This document shows positions 62,343-64,000 of a stretch of 64,000 bases of DNA, in pieces. The stretch covers positions 1 through 64,000 of the forward strand of contig NZ_FUZA01000007.1 in assembly GCF_900167945.1 (NCBI RefSeq). Direction: 5' to 3'. Both the position numbers and the translations under genes were made by a program. The stretch is from Dyadobacter psychrophilus. GTDB lineage: Bacteria > Bacteroidota > Bacteroidia > Cytophagales > Spirosomataceae. The number at the start of each line of letters is the position of its first letter. Within the stretch, counting starts at the first letter, position 1. Below the pieces are notes generated by a model. It was not told the origin of the DNA, did not search any database, and was given only the letters and a program-made list of their open reading frames with translations.

Positions 62343-63170
62343 TCATTTCCCTTTCCAGTTCGGGCTTCTTTTTTCTTTGAAGGCCTGCATTCCCTCTTTT
62401 GCGTCTTCGGATTGAAGAATTTGATCTAACTGCGCTTTGAGGAAACTATGCTGCTCATTTACAGGAATATCCTTTAAATTTTGAAATGCATTCATGCCCT
62501 GTCGGATCGCATAAGGAGCATTCTGGCAAATTTCGGCCGCCAAAAGCTGGACTTGTTCTGCGATGTTTTCAGCGTTTGTAATGTTTGTTACCAAGCCTAG
62601 TTGGCGCGCTTCTACCGCATTATAGCTTTTTCCGGTAATGCACATTTCCAATGTTTTTCGGGGAGAAATGATCTGGCTAAGAGAAGCCATAACCTGCATT
62701 GGCCAAATTCCACGTTTTACTTCCGGTAAGCCGAAAAGTGCGTCATTCACGCTGAAAACAAATGTGCAGCCGCAAATAATCAAGAATCCGCCCGCCAGCA
62801 CCGATCCTTCTACTTGTGCAATAATCGGTTTGCAAACCTCGCTAAATGCATCGCCTAGCTTCGCTTCTTCCCGGATCAACGGCAATGTTGGATTTTTAAT
62901 GTTGGCAGAAACATCGTGAAAAGCATTCAGATCGGCTCCCGCGCAGAAAACAGGGCCTTCTGCATTTATAATGAGGCAACGCACATCGTTGTTATAATGT
63001 GCACAGGCTAACGCGAAAATGATTTCTTCCGCCATAGTCGGCGTAAAAGCATTACGTTTTTCTGGACGGCTTAACGTGATTGTAAAGATGTGATTGGATA
63101 AAGAAGTTTTGATATACAAAAACTTCACTGACCCGAAAGCCAGGACGTCCTCTTGTGTGTAAAACCGCAT
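62343..63170 (-). CDS. enoyl-CoA hydratase/isomerase family protein
   Basis: 275 aa crotonase-fold protein. The oxyanion-hole segment VFCAGADLNAF is at 74-84 and LAGGFLIICGC at 125-135. Glu150 in FGLPEVKRGIWP fits the second catalytic glutamate of crotonase. The first one, normally in GGxCEL, is replaced by Leu, so the reaction may differ from simple hydration, for instance an isomerase or methylglutaconyl-type hydratase. It is convergent with RNase G and lies 34 bp after the M20 gene on the same strand. Confidence 0.85.
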   Translation of the reverse strand: MRFYTQEDVLAFGSVKFLYIKTSLSNHIFTITLSRPEKRNAFTPTMAEEIIFALACAHYNNDVRCLIINAEGPVFCAGADLNAFHDVSANIKNPTLPLIREEAKLGDAFSEVCKPIIAQVEGSVLAGGFLIICGCTFVFSVNDALFGLPEVKRGIWPMQVMASLSQIISPRKTLEMCITGKSYNAVEARQLGLVTNITNAENIAEQVQLLAAEICQNAPYAIRQGMNAFQNLKDIPVNEQHSFLKAQLDQILQSEDAKEGMQAFKEKRSPNWKGK

Positions 63171-63204
63171 ATAGGCGCCTGTTAGCGTTTAAAAATGCAG
63201 AATT

Positions 63205-64000
63205 TCAGGCTTTTACAACGCCTTCCAACATTGTAATGTACTGCCTGATCCCCGCCTCGATTTCTTGAAGATAGATAAATTCATCCGCACTATGCGACCT
63301 CCCCGAATGTCCCGGCCCCATTTTTAATGACGGACAATCCAGCAGTGCCTGGTCGGAAGTCGTAGGCGAACCATATGCTTCTCTTCCCAACTTTAAGCCT
63401 TCCAAAACAATCGGATGATCCATTGGAATGCTGGAAGGGCGCAAACGGATGGATCTCGCAGCCACCTCAGATTCAATGTTTGCCTGGATTACTTCAATCA
63501 CTTCTTCCAAAGTGTATTGATCCGTAACCCGGACGTCAATGGTGAAATTGCATGCATCGGGCACGACATTGTGCTGCGTTCCCGCATTGATGATCGTCAC
63601 CGACATCTTGATGGGCCCTAATGTAGGCGAAACCTTCGGAAACTTGTATTCCTTAATCCAGTTAATGTCCTTCAATGCTTTGTAAATCGCATTATCTCCT
63701 TCCTCGCGTGCAGCGTGTCCGGATTTGCCTTTTGCAGTGCAATCCAAAACCAGTAAGCCCTTTTCAGCAACAGCTAAATGCATTTCCGTAGGCTCGCCAA
63801 CTATGGCAAATGCTATTTCTGGCAATTCCGGAACAACGATTTCCAGGCCTTCTTTTCCTGAAATCTCTTCCTCGGCTGTTGCCGCAATGGCTATGTTATA
63901 GGCCAGATCCGACCGGTCATAAAAATAGCAAAACGTTGCTATCAGCGAAACCAGGCAACCACCTGCATCATTACTGCCCAATCCAAATAATTTATCCTCC
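63205..64000 (-). CDS. M20 family metallopeptidase/deacylase (partial at window end)
   Basis: The reading frame is open to the right edge, so the N-terminus is missing. Seen within the window: LGSNDAGGCLVSL with the first metal Asp, TAEEEISGKEG with the catalytic Glu and metal Glu, VGEPTEMHLAVAEKG, the dimerisation domain with GKSGHAAREEGDNA, and the C-terminal GPGHSGRSHSADEFIYL that supplies the last histidine. This set fits ArgE/DapE-type deacylases and dipeptidases. An N-acetylornithine or N-succinyl-amino-acid deacylase is plausible but not proven without the neighbouring genes. Confidence 0.85.
   Translation of the reverse strand, partial: EDKLFGLGSNDAGGCLVSLIATFCYFYDRSDLAYNIAIAATAEEEISGKEGLEIVVPELPEIAFAIVGEPTEMHLAVAEKGLLVLDCTAKGKSGHAAREEGDNAIYKALKDINWIKEYKFPKVSPTLGPIKMSVTIINAGTQHNVVPDACNFTIDVRVTDQYTLEEVIEVIQANIESEVAARSIRLRPSSIPMDHPIVLEGLKLGREAYGSPTTSDQALLDCPSLKMGPGHSGRSHSADEFIYLQEIEAGIRQYITMLEGVVKA

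Overview
The window looks like chromosome of a Bacteroidota bacterium, most likely Cytophagales and close to Dyadobacter/Spirosomataceae. The support is: SprA, GldE and GldF (type IX secretion/gliding); two SusC/SusD pairs; a FecI/FecR-type sigma/anti-sigma pair; DUF4199 proteins; the TTTG-N19-21-TAnnTTTG promoter form; little Shine-Dalgarno signal; and the mutY/HU/TPR/RNase G and ssb-gldE neighbourhoods. No rRNA, tRNA or CRISPR array was seen. Most of the window is ordinary core genome. The visibly accessory part is the left end.

Layout. 1-2000: AT-rich accessory end with the 3' end of an IS3-type transposase, two tiny ORFs and a DUF4062 gene. 2036-21113: a long leftward block holding a Tat-type FAD oxidoreductase, an ECF sigma/RskA-like anti-sigma pair, gldF, two DUF4199 genes, a dihydroorotase-like gene lacking key metal ligands, gcvH, the 7.2-kb sprA, ruvA, a LysM lytic transglycosylase, gatA, tatA and a YkvA gene. 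21307-26634: malate dehydrogenase, a stand-alone TonB-dependent receptor and a convergent porin-like gene.

26679-39070: a glycan-utilisation locus. A single-protein transmembrane regulator (periplasmic propeller, Y_Y_Y domain, cytoplasmic LuxR-type helix-turn-helix) precedes SusC, SusD, a LamG lipoprotein and two tandem glucoamylase-like (GH144-type) enzymes, followed by a kelch protein. The enzyme family suggests beta-1,2-glucan as substrate. A consensus promoter lies just before susC and a hairpin lies between the binding genes and the enzymes.

39106-46579: housekeeping genes, comprising an M1 peptidase, thiamine pyrophosphokinase, a 21-bp-repeat coiled-coil protein, MazG, a thioesterase, a phosphosulfolactate synthase homologue, DedA and GuaB. 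46865-53877: an ECF sigma, FecR, STN-containing SusC, SusD and small lipoprotein locus, which reads as a trans-envelope signalling uptake system. 53878-64000: gldE and ssb, a Gfo/Idh oxidoreductase and a PhyH dioxygenase set between ssb and mutY, then HU, a TPR protein, a 29-residue basic protein of the AURKAIP1/COX24 type, RNase G, an enoyl-CoA hydratase-like gene and a truncated M20 peptidase running off the right edge.

The most interesting items are the putative beta-1,2-glucan locus with its one-protein sensor, the catalytically doubtful dihydroorotase, the heptad-repeat protein, the phosphosulfolactate synthase homologue, and gliding/T9SS genes separated from their usual partners. I did not find a clearly new multi-gene system. 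All identifications come from reading motifs and gene order without database searches.
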